DNA of 64,000 bases from an uncultured Psychroserpens sp. (GCF_947503375.1 NZ_CANNDQ010000001.1:620001-684000); one strand, 5' to 3'. Counted from the first letter of the stretch, positions 26,901 through 35,173 are shown. Notes: generated by a model not told the origin, from the letters alone. Numbers and translations: made by a program.

Positions 26901-27788
26901 ACTATTACTAACAGGAACAATGAGTGTATGCCCTCTTGAAATAGCGTTATTCATATCTACATCCTCTACCAGAAACTTCGGTATGAGAAAAAGGGGCTTT
27001 TTAGTCTGAATAAGCTTTCTAAAACTATTTTGATTCTCAACTATTAGTGTTTTTGCATGAATGCTATCCTTAAGACTTACTTCCATGTTTTCAATTACTG
27101 CAAGAATAAAAGCTAAGGATTCTTCACTTGTGCTAGATTTAATATAGGATACCTTCCCTGAGTCTCCATTTAAAAATGTTTTCAATTTATCTTCTTCTTG
27201 TAACCTACTTTCAACTAGTAATTGTTCTGGAAATTTAAGGCTCTCTTTTGTCGACCATTGTTCCCAATACTCGTCAGCACAATAAACGCCGTTAACTGGC
27301 TTTCCCAAATGTTCAGATAACCATATTTCCACTGACGGTGCTAACTCTAGCCAATGCTCAATATCAACTGCATCATAAAATCTTACATCTGCCCATATAC
27401 CTTCAGCTTTTTTCTCTTCAGCCCAATCATTTTTCTTTGTGTATTTTTTTAATGTAACGTTGATGTAGCTAGTTTCACTCTGCACCTTACCAAGAGGGTT
27501 TTTAGTACGCTTCTCGTAATCCTCATCAGCTTTCTTTTTCTTTTTTTCAGTTACTCCAAACTCCCAAACCGAATTTCCCTCAGGAATATAGAGGTTACCT
27601 TCTTCTGTCTCAAGATCTCCATCATAACCTCCTGTCTGAATATCATCTCCATAAGGAAACTCAATTCTTTTAACATTCTCGATTTTTATACCTGATAAAA
27701 TTAGCTTTCTTATTAATAGGGGTAATAGGCTTTTACTCTCAAGTGTATCTGCCCAATGCTTTAAATCTGTTGAATTTACTAACTTCAT
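23985..27788 (-). CDS. 1267-aa nuclease/STAND-like protein, candidate defence gene
   Basis: The N-terminal ~150 residues look like a restriction-type nuclease domain (TGGYDGDLETEEG then VWEFGVTEKKKKKADEDYEKRT, giving Asp and Glu plus lysines). A central part (about 190-360) has a degenerate NTPase look: LNGDSGKVSYIKSS at a Walker A-like place and AKNAGRDISVLRRSL, as in STAND lids. The rest is long helical, repeat-like sequence. The overall plan (nuclease, NTPase, helical sensor) matches AVAST-type defence proteins, but the sequence is not one I can assign to a named system. First gene of the run leading to the nuclease and AlbA-ATPase genes. Confidence 0.6.
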   Translation of the reverse strand: MKLVNSTDLKHWADTLESKSLLPLLIRKLILSGIKIENVKRIEFPYGDDIQTGGYDGDLETEEGNLYIPEGNSVWEFGVTEKKKKKADEDYEKRTKNPLGKVQSETSYINVTLKKYTKKNDWAEEKKAEGIWADVRFYDAVDIEHWLELAPSVEIWLSEHLGKPVNGVYCADEYWEQWSTKESLKFPEQLLVESRLQEEDKLKTFLNGDSGKVSYIKSSTSEESLAFILAVIENMEVSLKDSIHAKTLIVENQNSFRKLIQTKKPLFLIPKFLVEDVDMNNAISRGHTLIVPVSNSYSSSNDNVINLPIVSYEVFIENLQKMGVDSEQSKLFAKNAGRDISVLRRSLDFSSKKPLWINDKDASLFIPFLLISRYDSSIEGDREIIEQISGEEYDSYSKYLNQVLHKEGTPLYNIGSKWRLISHADSWVYLSRFVTEDVINKFEELAVTVLSETNPKYGLDPEKRYMAAFYNARPKYSNYLKKGICETLIVLSTLAENYELSALDNPKSFVDRVVENILKLADSNALRSIGYNLPLLAEASPEVFISELQNAIEDKRVLGFFEEEKGLLTASNDLPNLLWALESIAWMPDYLTNVVRVLCKLIKLQPEKLPMTNSPLNTMKSIFRIWFPQTNANMNERKQVLEILKKEYPEVAFQLFSGMLYSGSDTAFPTHKMRWRLFSETRRVSVTNQEVYNMHEYSVDSLIELTRKGDISMARVLVDKLDDINWNKIDDVLSCFDVFINEDEENKAVLYHEFRKLIGRHRTYSKTDWSLPEEQLLKMESKAKEFEPTNIILAKSFLFEDHPEFIEGVEELVDDYEKREKELNKLRDEFVSEVIEKFDLQKVIDLAKKTENPYAYAQSLVNVALSDNQEREILTLLKSKDSKEKWLLTSYIGSKERIKGRKETLDVFERLYEEKVYDYKTITQVLLAMRVDFELFRYIDSLENEEIEEAYWVNQNWYIPRDEDAVIFAVEKYMKYKRPIAVLNTLGRTRITKKLDSTFLVETLENLDLNEINEPENARVNHHFIREVFSDLQDREALDIERMAGIEYKYLFIFDRLGNGVSPKYLYQATAKSPSIYMDFIKNQFFPEDEELKEKEIAEYNPEVRKLMGENAYRILSNFNLIPGLQPDGSIIEDELNTWVDEVRILGSENHRSMVTDRKIGELLARYPNGDKPIFFPETIFDTLERLSSEDVYFGFRMQVFNRQSFTSRAAGSGGYIERDRAEHFNSLADEIKITHPNVAGVFRGLSDGYLKDAKRMDDSALQDSLD

Positions 27789-27908
27789 AAAATGATTCTA
27801 TTTCTTAATTATTTGATAGTCAATGAAAAGTCAAAGATTGTACCATCAAGTTAAGAACGTCATTTTGGCATGAACATAAATGAGGTTTTCCGTAAATAGA
27901 TAAGGTTT

Positions 27909-28808
27909 TTAATTTATGGGATGCATACTTTCAATCATCTGATGAAGGTTTTCAAGATCATCTTGAAGGTATGCTTCAGTTGAAGAAATAAATCGATGTC
28001 CCATCATATATTGAACCTCTCGGATATTATGAGAACTAAGAGAATGAGTGATCACAGAAGCCCTAATTTGCTTCACATCCTTGACCTTATAATTTATACG
28101 CTTAAGACGTTTAAACAGATGTCTTAAGATGATATCAAATCTATCTGAATTAAGTGGGAATAAGGCGTCTGTGTGGCTTTGTATGGCATCTTGGAGTATT
28201 TCTCTGTCCTGTTCTATGTATTGAAGCAGTGGCACTATTTGCCATGATTTAAGTTCTAATGTTCTACTATTCGTCTTTCGAGTTGATGGGACATAGAGTT
28301 TGCCTTTATTGATATCTATATGCTCTAGTTTTAATGACTTAAGTGCTGTTGTATTAAGACCTTGATAGACCATAAATCCAGTGATCACTTTATTACGTAA
28401 CGCCACCTGTGGACTACTTGGAAACTTAATATTCCTAGTTGGATAACTATAGTATAAATCTTCAAGTTCATCATACTCCAGTAGATTATGATTGAGTGTT
28501 CGTTTTATGCCTCTGATGTTCATGCTCTGCATGGGATTGGTATGTCTGCCATTGTCATCAATAAGGTAATTGAATAGTATTTTTAAAGCACCGATTTGGT
28601 GCTTTACCGTACTTTTAGATAATCGTTTTCCATTTTTAATTTGCTGAAGGTATTTCACATATCCTAAACAAGATTTGTAATCAATCGTTTCTAATTCAAA
28701 TCCTTTGGAGTTACACCAATTAGAAAAGAAGTTTGCAGAGCGTAAATATGATTCTACAGTTCCCTTCGCATATCCCTGTCCATATAGATATTTTTCAAAT
28801 CTCTTCAT
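27909..28808 (-). CDS. tyrosine recombinase-like protein with altered active site
   Basis: 299 aa: SAM-like N-terminal domain (about 1-95), then the catalytic fold. MGHRFISSTEAYLQ keeps the GH and the Tyr nucleophile, and QIRASVITHSL keeps the second Arg. The first catalytic Arg region reads YQGLNTTALKSL, with Asn where GLR is expected, and the HxxR box is KQIR. It overlaps the upstream recombinase gene by 14 nt, so the two are coupled. It may work only as partner of the canonical neighbour. Confidence 0.85.
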   Translation of the reverse strand: MKRFEKYLYGQGYAKGTVESYLRSANFFSNWCNSKGFELETIDYKSCLGYVKYLQQIKNGKRLSKSTVKHQIGALKILFNYLIDDNGRHTNPMQSMNIRGIKRTLNHNLLEYDELEDLYYSYPTRNIKFPSSPQVALRNKVITGFMVYQGLNTTALKSLKLEHIDINKGKLYVPSTRKTNSRTLELKSWQIVPLLQYIEQDREILQDAIQSHTDALFPLNSDRFDIILRHLFKRLKRINYKVKDVKQIRASVITHSLSSHNIREVQYMMGHRFISSTEAYLQDDLENLHQMIESMHPIN

Positions 28809-29733
28809 TTTCTATCTGGCTTACGATATGGGTATAGATTTGTGTACTCTCCAGTGATGAATGTCCCAAAAATGTACTGATAGACTTCATAGGTACGTTG
28901 TTCTGTAACAAGTGGGTAGCAATACTGTGTCTGAGGGTATGGAGGGTTATATTCTTGCTGATGATTGTCTCGTTCTCTGTGGATTCGATGATGACCTTTA
29001 ACCGGTCAGCCATCGTTTTGTCATTAATGCGTCTTCCAAAATTAGAGACCAAAAACGCATCGGTTTGAAAGTGTCTTAAAAACTCAGGACGGGCTTCATA
29101 TAGGTAATCTTCCAGTATCTGAAGATTATATCTGTTAATGGGGACAAAACGCTCTTTGTAGTTCTTTCCTCGTCTTACATAGATGCGTCCTTTTTCAAAC
29201 AGAATATCCGAGGCATCAAAATGTACCGCTTCGTTTCGTCTGAGTCCACAACTATATAGAAGTACTAGTATCGCTCTATCACGCATCTGAAAGTGTTCGC
29301 TCATATGAGAGACATGGCAAGCATCAAAGAGTTCTTTGATTTCATCTTGAGTGAGAATGACTTTAATATTTCGATAGTTAATCTTCTCTCCCCTAAGGTG
29401 CACACCAAAGTTCACATTGGTATTGTGCTCCTTAAGGTAATCCAGGAATTTCTTGAGTGCCTGTTGGTGCTTGTTCAAGAATGCTTTTGAGAGTCCACCA
29501 CCACGTCTATCATTGGAACGATTGGATAAATGGTCATAATACTCTTTAACTATTTGGGTTGTGATGTGTTCAATTCTTGTGTGTCTGTTTCTCTCTAGGT
29601 AATAGAAGAACTCTTTTAAATGGTTAGGCAGATTGTATACAGTAGTTGATGCATATCCCAGTACTTCCAACCAATCTTTAAAAGAGCTTAGGATCGTTAT
29701 AAATGACTCATTGTGTAGCTTTAATTTCTTCAT
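28795..29733 (-). CDS. tyrosine recombinase / integrase
   Basis: 312 aa from the ATG at 29733 (MKKLKLHNES). The longer reading frame upstream crosses a repeat-rich noncoding region and is rejected. Catalytic residues are all visible: Arg in YSCGLRRNEAV, HTLRHSIATHLL, and LGHSSLESTQIYTHI with the Tyr. An N-terminal core-binding domain spans about 1-100. It presumably excises and integrates the element, with the overlapping second recombinase. A cluster of TGGCGA repeats lies just upstream. Confidence 0.92.
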   Translation of the reverse strand: MKKLKLHNESFITILSSFKDWLEVLGYASTTVYNLPNHLKEFFYYLERNRHTRIEHITTQIVKEYYDHLSNRSNDRRGGGLSKAFLNKHQQALKKFLDYLKEHNTNVNFGVHLRGEKINYRNIKVILTQDEIKELFDACHVSHMSEHFQMRDRAILVLLYSCGLRRNEAVHFDASDILFEKGRIYVRRGKNYKERFVPINRYNLQILEDYLYEARPEFLRHFQTDAFLVSNFGRRINDKTMADRLKVIIESTENETIISKNITLHTLRHSIATHLLQNNVPMKSISTFLGHSSLESTQIYTHIVSQIENEEI

Positions 29734-29767
29734 TTTTTTCTTAGAGCTTTTACATTTATAGGTTTTG

Positions 29768-29863
29768 TGGCGAGATGCTCGCCACTCTCTCATTTTCAAA
29801 TACTTAACCTCGCCATTGTTACAGTGGCGAACCTCTGGCGAACTGGCGCACCGTAGCACGGTG
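29768..29863. repeat. cluster of TGGCGA repeats, candidate recombinase binding region
   Basis: TGGCGA occurs at 29768, 29825 and 29836, a TGGCGC at 29844, and the inverse TCGCCA at 29779 and 29810. The pair 29768/29779 forms a dyad around five bases. It is followed by CACCGT-AGC-ACGGTG (29849-29863). The cluster sits between the ATPase stop and the integrase start, the usual place for attP or recombinase arm sites. Confidence 0.6.
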
Positions 29864-29869
29864 AGGCAA

Positions 29870-31402
29870 TCATTTTACTTGTACTTTTTCTATGCTCTTT
29901 AAACAGATACTCAGTGCATTATTAATACTGTTCTCCAATTCTCTGAACTCATCAACATCCACTATTTCATACGTGAAAGATTCCGACTCAATATCATTTC
30001 GTTTTTTGATATAACCTTCCTGTAATAGTAATTGGTGGTATCTGCGAAGCGTACTCTCTGCTATGCGCAGTTCTTTTCTAATTTCTTTATTACTAAAGAG
30101 CGTATCCCTCTTTTTACTTAAATGGGCTTTAAGCCCTTCGAGGTAGTTTCTTGTTGCTCCATTTAAGCTATCTGATTTTCTGAGCAGGACGGATTTGATA
30201 AGCGTATTTGCCTGTTTGATGTCTTCAAGAGTAGTCTCGATGTATTCCTCTCCAGTATGCACATCAAATTTAGATTCTCTTTGGTGTTGATGGTAAAACG
30301 TGACCGCTTCAATGAACTGAAGGTAATGTGAGTTACTTCGCCTTGGTTTAAATACTGATTTTGGAAGTGATAGGTATTCAGCAAAGGGATTAATCACTCG
30401 TACTGGCTTTAGTAGCCTCTGTACATTTTGCAATATCTGTTTGGCGTCAATTTCATCTTGAATATTTACTTTGCCTGCGGAGGCTCTCCGCTGGTAGTTC
30501 ATAATACGATCATCTTGTGCTTCGGACTCATCGATATAGAGAAGGAAGGAGCGATTGGAATTATCTTCATACAAGCTTTCTTGTGTGGTACATCCAGCAA
30601 CTGAAACAGGACCTTCAACGGTTAAGTTCTTCGTTTTGCCTTCACCGCCGATTCCTTTTTGAACAACGGATTTAGTAATGCGCTTTTTTGTCTGTAATTC
30701 TCGAAGTGGATACAGTACCTCTTCTGCACCATCTAAGTCTTCTATCAGTACCAGTTTGTTTTGAAGTGCGTGTCTTTTGAAATAGTAAAAAGCATTGGCT
30801 GATAATACCGTGATTTCAACTTTGTCTTCTTCAGGAATGAGTTCTGCAACTTTAGATTGGAGATGTGTTTTTCCAACTCCTGAACTTCCAAATGAAATAC
30901 AATGTAATGGATTCGAAGTTTTTCTACTTGTGAATATCAAGTACATGAGGAGCCGATTATCGGATTCTCCAATGACACCACTTGCTCCAATGAGCTTATT
31001 GGTCTTTTCAAGAAGGTTCTTAGATTTTAGAATATCTATTGCTTGACGTCGCTCTTTTTTTGAAAGTTGATATTCGAAAACTTCATCTTCGTTTTCTTGT
31101 GCAAGTAGTTCTATGCGATAGCTCTCTAGTTTGTTAATCAGTTCCTGTAATGCTCTTCTAATAATGGAAGTACCTACTTCCAAAAATTCTGCTAGTTTTC
31201 TAACGAGCTTTTCAACACCGTTTGAATTGTATAAATCAATGTTATGACGAAGCGCATGAAACTCATCTTCGATTCGGTTTACCTTCAACGTTACTCGCAT
31301 TCTATCCAAACCATGAACATTCAATCCTCCAAGAACATGGACTTCTAATACCTCAGTTGTAAAGATAAAATGATTAGGATTTGATGTGTCAAAAGTATTC
31401 AT
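29870..31402 (-). CDS. P-loop ATPase with C-terminal winged helix (element replication/excision protein)
   Basis: 510 aa from the ATG at 31402; a GTG 12 codons upstream is less likely. Walker A is CISFGSSGVGKTHLQSK (about residue 185), Walker B KLVLIEDLDGAEE, and sensor-like TVEGPVSVAGCTT follows. The C-terminus (about 420-490) has a winged helix (NKEIRKELRIAESTLRRYHQLL). ATPases of this kind accompany paired tyrosine recombinases in Bacteroidota elements and may unwind or replicate the excised circle. It is divergent from an XRE gene, with a shared operator-like dyad between them. Confidence 0.7.
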   Translation of the reverse strand: MNTFDTSNPNHFIFTTEVLEVHVLGGLNVHGLDRMRVTLKVNRIEDEFHALRHNIDLYNSNGVEKLVRKLAEFLEVGTSIIRRALQELINKLESYRIELLAQENEDEVFEYQLSKKERRQAIDILKSKNLLEKTNKLIGASGVIGESDNRLLMYLIFTSRKTSNPLHCISFGSSGVGKTHLQSKVAELIPEEDKVEITVLSANAFYYFKRHALQNKLVLIEDLDGAEEVLYPLRELQTKKRITKSVVQKGIGGEGKTKNLTVEGPVSVAGCTTQESLYEDNSNRSFLLYIDESEAQDDRIMNYQRRASAGKVNIQDEIDAKQILQNVQRLLKPVRVINPFAEYLSLPKSVFKPRRSNSHYLQFIEAVTFYHQHQRESKFDVHTGEEYIETTLEDIKQANTLIKSVLLRKSDSLNGATRNYLEGLKAHLSKKRDTLFSNKEIRKELRIAESTLRRYHQLLLQEGYIKKRNDIESESFTYEIVDVDEFRELENSINNALSICLKSIEKVQVK

Positions 31403-31449
31403 ATCTGGTAATAATTGCGCTTTGATATATTTATACACAAAATTAGATT

Positions 31450-31528
31450 CAAATATATGCTTTATTACACAATAATAAAAATATATTATTGTGTATTTTG
31501 CTATTTCAATTATTTGTCCCTACATTTG
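31450..31528. promoter_or_regulatory. divergent promoter/operator region
   Basis: The plus strand has TTTG (31497-31500), a 20-bp spacer and TACATTTG (31521-31528), then a TCGAT-A-ATCGA dyad (31530-31540) before the XRE start. The minus strand has TATATTTG at 31450-31457. Between them lies the inverted repeat ACACAATAATA (31467-31477) / TATTATTGTGT (31484-31494), which would cover the minus-strand -33 region. An autoregulated switch is likely. Confidence 0.65.
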
Positions 31529-31560
31529 GTCGATAATCGACATTTATAAAATCTTCCATT

Positions 31561-31962
31561 ATGGCTGATATTACCGATACACAGAAATTACTCTCAGATA
31601 ACCTGAAAGCTATTCGTAAAGAAAAAGGACTCAATCAAAATACCGTTGCTGAACGCTCAGGAGTTATTGCTTCCACATACTCTAGGATAGAAACCTGCCA
31701 AGTGAGTCCTAATTTATCAACCTTAGAAAAATTGGCAGAAGCTATGGAAGTTCCTATGGAACGATTATTTAAACAAGACACTCATGCTGACAAGACCATA
31801 CTTGAGAAATTGGAAATGATTGGAAGCATGGAGGAGTATAACCAGCAGATTGTGGAGATAATGATTGATACTGTTTTAGAAAAGGATAAGCTGGAGAGAA
31901 GTCAGCAAGTCAAGATGAAAAAACGATTATCTGAACTCAAAGATATACGTGAGAATAGTTAA
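31561..31962 (+). CDS. XRE-family transcriptional regulator
   Basis: 133 aa with an N-terminal HTH_3 domain (LSDNLKAIRKEKGLNQNTVAERSGVIASTYSRIE, about residues 9-65) and a helical C-terminal part for dimerisation. It is divergent from the ATPase/recombinase operon and probably represses it through the dyads in the shared promoter. It converges with the Septu-like genes, 5 nt from the HNH gene's stop. Confidence 0.88.
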   Translation: MADITDTQKLLSDNLKAIRKEKGLNQNTVAERSGVIASTYSRIETCQVSPNLSTLEKLAEAMEVPMERLFKQDTHADKTILEKLEMIGSMEEYNQQIVEIMIDTVLEKDKLERSQQVKMKKRLSELKDIRENS

Positions 31963-31967
31963 TTTAT

Positions 31968-32822
31968 TTAATCGTTTAATATCATCTCTAAAAAATCATC
32001 ACTTTCTACCATTGCTAATTCTAAAATAGATTTCCAATAATTGTAGCCATAATACTGAATATCCCTTTCTGCATTTTCTAGAACTAAATCAATTATATCT
32101 TCAATGGGTAGCTTATCAGAATACGTACGAATAGTATTTTCTAATGACGTTATGACCGTATCAGCGTTTTCCTGAAAACGCTTACATAAATGCAAATTTT
32201 TATAGTGATTTTCAATTCTAGTAAAAAGTAAATCATCTATATCATGAGGATTGTCAAGATAAAATTTAGTTGAAACAGCATCGTCATGAGCTATATTAAT
32301 ATCAACAAAAAGATATTGCTCTTCTGGAAGATCATCCAAATATAAGTTGAGATAAGTCAACTGACCCTGATCTCTCCAGTCTTGCCCCTTATAAGAATTA
32401 CATTTAGTACAGGAAGGAAATAGATTCTTCGGATGGACTGAAAATTCTGGAAATTCATCTTTATTGACGAAATGATCAAAAGAGTTTACTTCACTGATCG
32501 TACAATTTTGACAGGTACTTAATAGACGGTTTCTTTCAGTGGTGGTTACAGCAATTTTTAGCTTCTGCATCTTTTTGCTTTTGTATGAATAAAGCTTGAT
32601 AAGATCAGTTTTATCTTGGTTTATGAACCCATGATTTACCAAACTAACAAGATCATCATCGTCAAAACCTTCATCATAATCATCAAACTTATCCGAAATT
32701 AGAGCCTCGTGCGCCTGAAGTCGTTCCTTGTAATTTGGGTCCTGAGCAGAATTCTTTTTTGAATTAACGACTGCTTCATAAAACTCAAAGCTATCTTCAT
32801 TATATGGTTTAAGTTTACGCAT
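31968..32822 (-). CDS. HNH endonuclease, Septu-like PtuB
   Basis: 284 aa. An HNH/zinc site spans about residues 100-145: CQNC, FDHFVNKDEFPEF, then NLFPSCTKCNSYKG, the pattern of the McrA-like HNH nucleases paired with AAA ATPases in Septu and related systems. Its start overlaps the ATPase gene by 8 nt, showing coupled expression. By family knowledge the pair cuts nucleic acid in phage-infected cells. Conserved HNH residues are present, so it should be active. Confidence 0.82.
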   Translation of the reverse strand: MRKLKPYNEDSFEFYEAVVNSKKNSAQDPNYKERLQAHEALISDKFDDYDEGFDDDDLVSLVNHGFINQDKTDLIKLYSYKSKKMQKLKIAVTTTERNRLLSTCQNCTISEVNSFDHFVNKDEFPEFSVHPKNLFPSCTKCNSYKGQDWRDQGQLTYLNLYLDDLPEEQYLFVDINIAHDDAVSTKFYLDNPHDIDDLLFTRIENHYKNLHLCKRFQENADTVITSLENTIRTYSDKLPIEDIIDLVLENAERDIQYYGYNYWKSILELAMVESDDFLEMILND

Positions 32823-34767
32823 CGAGATTATTTATTAAGCTTTTAATGTAGACCTTTGCATTCAACCCCAGAGGCACCCCATCGGACTCCACGTAATTAA
32901 CAATGTCCTCATAGGTTTTTCCTTCTTCCACCAATTCACGGATAAGCTTTTTATAGTGCTTGGGTGTTTCCTTATTTCCGAAGACTTCCTCAGAAAGTAT
33001 TGTCAAATTTTCTCCAAACGACTCCATAGCAATCTTTCTAATAGATGGAACATTCTCATGACGCTCAATGACATAAACATTTCGTGAAAAGCACTCACGC
33101 ACTACTAAAGGAGAGTGAGTTGCCAAAATACAGTAAGATTGAAATTCATCGACCAGACTATATATAGTATTCATCAACTGAGTAATAGCATTAGGATGTA
33201 AATGGGTCTCAGGTTCATCAAATAAAAGCAATGAGTCATACCTAATATTGGCAACAATTTGAGAAATAATATACAGAATAATACTTTGACCCGAACTTAG
33301 TTTTTTTCTTACCTTATTAAATCCCTCAATGGAAACATCATACTCGTGCCTATTGTGCGTTATAATAAACTCCTTGACCATCTCAGGGTCCAGAAAATTT
33401 AGAAGTACCGTTCTCCACTGTTCAATTCGTTCCTGCTTTTTAATTTTCTTCCATGTATTGTGAAAACGGAGCAAGAGTCCTTTTTCAGTTAGCAGTTCTC
33501 CTTTTTCATTTCTTAGTCCGCAATAGATATAATTGAAGGTTGCCGTTTTTTTAGGTATTTTGAAAGTATCAAAAATGCTATAAGAAACTGCAATTACCTT
33601 ACTGAACAATGGAATCTTAGGAATAAAATGATCTTCATTATTCTCAGCTATGTTGACTGGCAAAGATGTCATAAGCTGAGTTTTTCCAGTACCATTTTTA
33701 CCTATTAACGCATACACTCTATTTGGCAGTTCATCGTTGTCTCCAAAGTTAAAGCTGACATTAATCGATTCAGAAGAGAAATTTGGCTTGAAGCTATAGT
33801 CAAACGAATATAGGTTTTCAAGATCAGCTCCATAGATTAAATGCTTTGCTTCCCTTAATACACGCTCGGGCTCATCGTACCGAATTAACGAGTTTACAAA
33901 TCTTGAACTCGTCTCAAACTCTTCCTGTATATCTGGAAAAAATGCAGCATCACGAAGTGCGTAAAGAGCTCCGATAAAATCATTACCCAACAAATCTCTT
34001 AGATCTTCATAATATTCAATTTCCTGTCCCAAAGAACAAAACCTCTCATCTAGCTGAACAAACTCATCTGGTATAAGCTCAGAAATAATACCTTCTTGAG
34101 TAATGATCTTTAAGTCACCTATTTTGTGATAGTTTTCATCTTTGTCATAGTAGAACATAACAAAATGACTTAAAATCCCATAATCATTCCACCCATTATT
34201 ATAGACAAGCACAAATGATGGAAAATCTCGTGGTACTTTATGAGAACGTTTCCTATCTGCTCTACCACCTGGTCGTTTCTCAACATAAAAAGGAATTGAG
34301 TTTCGTTTGATATTTGCAGGAAAGTACTCACTATTGTCAAACTCCTTAATGGTGTAAATAGGATAACCATCATCATTATATTCTGTGAGAGATAATTGTA
34401 GTTTATCTTTCTCAAGAACTTCATTTATTAGGAAAACAAACTTGAGAATCTCATCTTCACTAACCCTGAATCTTGGATTGACCACAGCCTCAATGAATCT
34501 TATAAAGATTTCATCTTCATCATATAAATTCAGTCTATCTTCAAAGAGGTATTCTATTTCCCAATCATAATTATTAATCGTATGCTGGATAATATCTCCT
34601 TCGGCATCTTTAAAACGGTCATCCTCTGAAGGCATAGATTTCAAATCCCATATAGCATTAAGAAAATCTAATATGCCATTGTTATCATCTTCATGAAATG
34701 GGTTGGGTTCATTAAGAATAAGTTTAAATATACTTTTCTTATTCTTGGTAGATATCGTTTGTTGCAT
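32815..34767 (-). CDS. AAA/ABC-type ATPase, Septu-like PtuA
   Basis: 650 aa. Walker A IGKNGTGKTQL is near residue 355, the ABC-like signature LSSGQSIILYI near 492, Walker B LLLFDEPETHLHP near 514 and the switch His in LATHSPLVVRE near 550. The ~340-residue N-terminal extension has no motif I recognise. The OLD/PtuA-type ATPase head next to an HNH gene is the hallmark of Septu (also of Ec78-like retrons, but no reverse transcriptase is present). An XRE gene lies 50 nt upstream on the same strand and likely controls it. Confidence 0.8.
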   Translation of the reverse strand: MQQTISTKNKKSIFKLILNEPNPFHEDDNNGILDFLNAIWDLKSMPSEDDRFKDAEGDIIQHTINNYDWEIEYLFEDRLNLYDEDEIFIRFIEAVVNPRFRVSEDEILKFVFLINEVLEKDKLQLSLTEYNDDGYPIYTIKEFDNSEYFPANIKRNSIPFYVEKRPGGRADRKRSHKVPRDFPSFVLVYNNGWNDYGILSHFVMFYYDKDENYHKIGDLKIITQEGIISELIPDEFVQLDERFCSLGQEIEYYEDLRDLLGNDFIGALYALRDAAFFPDIQEEFETSSRFVNSLIRYDEPERVLREAKHLIYGADLENLYSFDYSFKPNFSSESINVSFNFGDNDELPNRVYALIGKNGTGKTQLMTSLPVNIAENNEDHFIPKIPLFSKVIAVSYSIFDTFKIPKKTATFNYIYCGLRNEKGELLTEKGLLLRFHNTWKKIKKQERIEQWRTVLLNFLDPEMVKEFIITHNRHEYDVSIEGFNKVRKKLSSGQSIILYIISQIVANIRYDSLLLFDEPETHLHPNAITQLMNTIYSLVDEFQSYCILATHSPLVVRECFSRNVYVIERHENVPSIRKIAMESFGENLTILSEEVFGNKETPKHYKKLIRELVEEGKTYEDIVNYVESDGVPLGLNAKVYIKSLINNLDA

Positions 34768-34816
34768 ATATTATTATAACCAGATTACATGTGAAAATGC
34801 CAATAGATAATGTGAA

Positions 34817-35074
34817 TTATTTCTTTTCTAGACCTTCAAAAAACTCCCCAAAGGACATTTTGTGGACTTGTAGCACCCTATATAAGCTCTTCATTGTAAA
34901 GTTAGTAGAACCCTTTTCCATTTTCCAATACTGCATTCGGTTTATACCATTGTCCCATGCAAAATTCTCATAACTTGTATATCCACTCTCTATTCTTAAC
35001 TCTTTGAGCCTATCAGCCATTAAATTCAAAACCTTTTCAAAAGTCTTATCTGTATCGTTTTTTTTCTTTGCCAT
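34817..35074 (-). CDS. XRE-family regulator of the Septu-like operon
   Basis: 85 aa single HTH domain (ADRLKELRIESGYTSYENFAWDNGINRMQYWKMEKG). It is the first gene of an apparent three-gene operon with the ATPase and HNH genes. A 10-bp inverted repeat 60-80 nt upstream may be its operator. Self-limiting control by a small XRE protein is common in defence operons. Confidence 0.82.
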   Translation of the reverse strand: MAKKKNDTDKTFEKVLNLMADRLKELRIESGYTSYENFAWDNGINRMQYWKMEKGSTNFTMKSLYRVLQVHKMSFGEFFEGLEKK

Positions 35075-35132
35075 AATGGGTAACCTTTTTCTTACCTAGC
35101 AAAGATGACAATGACCTTTATTTTAAATTACA

Positions 35133-35173
35133 TATTAAAATATACATATTTTAATAAACTTTTTTTATGTTTG
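35133..35173. promoter_or_regulatory. operator-like dyad and -7 element between divergent genes
   Basis: TATTAAAATA (35133-35142), spacer TACA, TATTTTAATA (35147-35156): perfect 10-bp arms. The plus-strand TATGTTTG at 35166-35173 is a good -7 box for the lipoprotein at 35203, and the dyad covers where its -33 box should be. The XRE protein at 34817-35074 is the likely binder. Confidence 0.6.

Noticed and set aside
29734..29859. N-terminal extension of the integrase (42 extra codons)
   Set aside because: The extension crosses the TGGCGA repeat array and has odd composition; the ATG at 29733 begins a normal recombinase N-terminus.
31968..34767. Retron with ATPase/HNH effector
   Set aside because: The ATPase/HNH pair also occurs in retrons, but no reverse transcriptase gene or msr/msd-like structure is nearby; a Septu-like system fits better.
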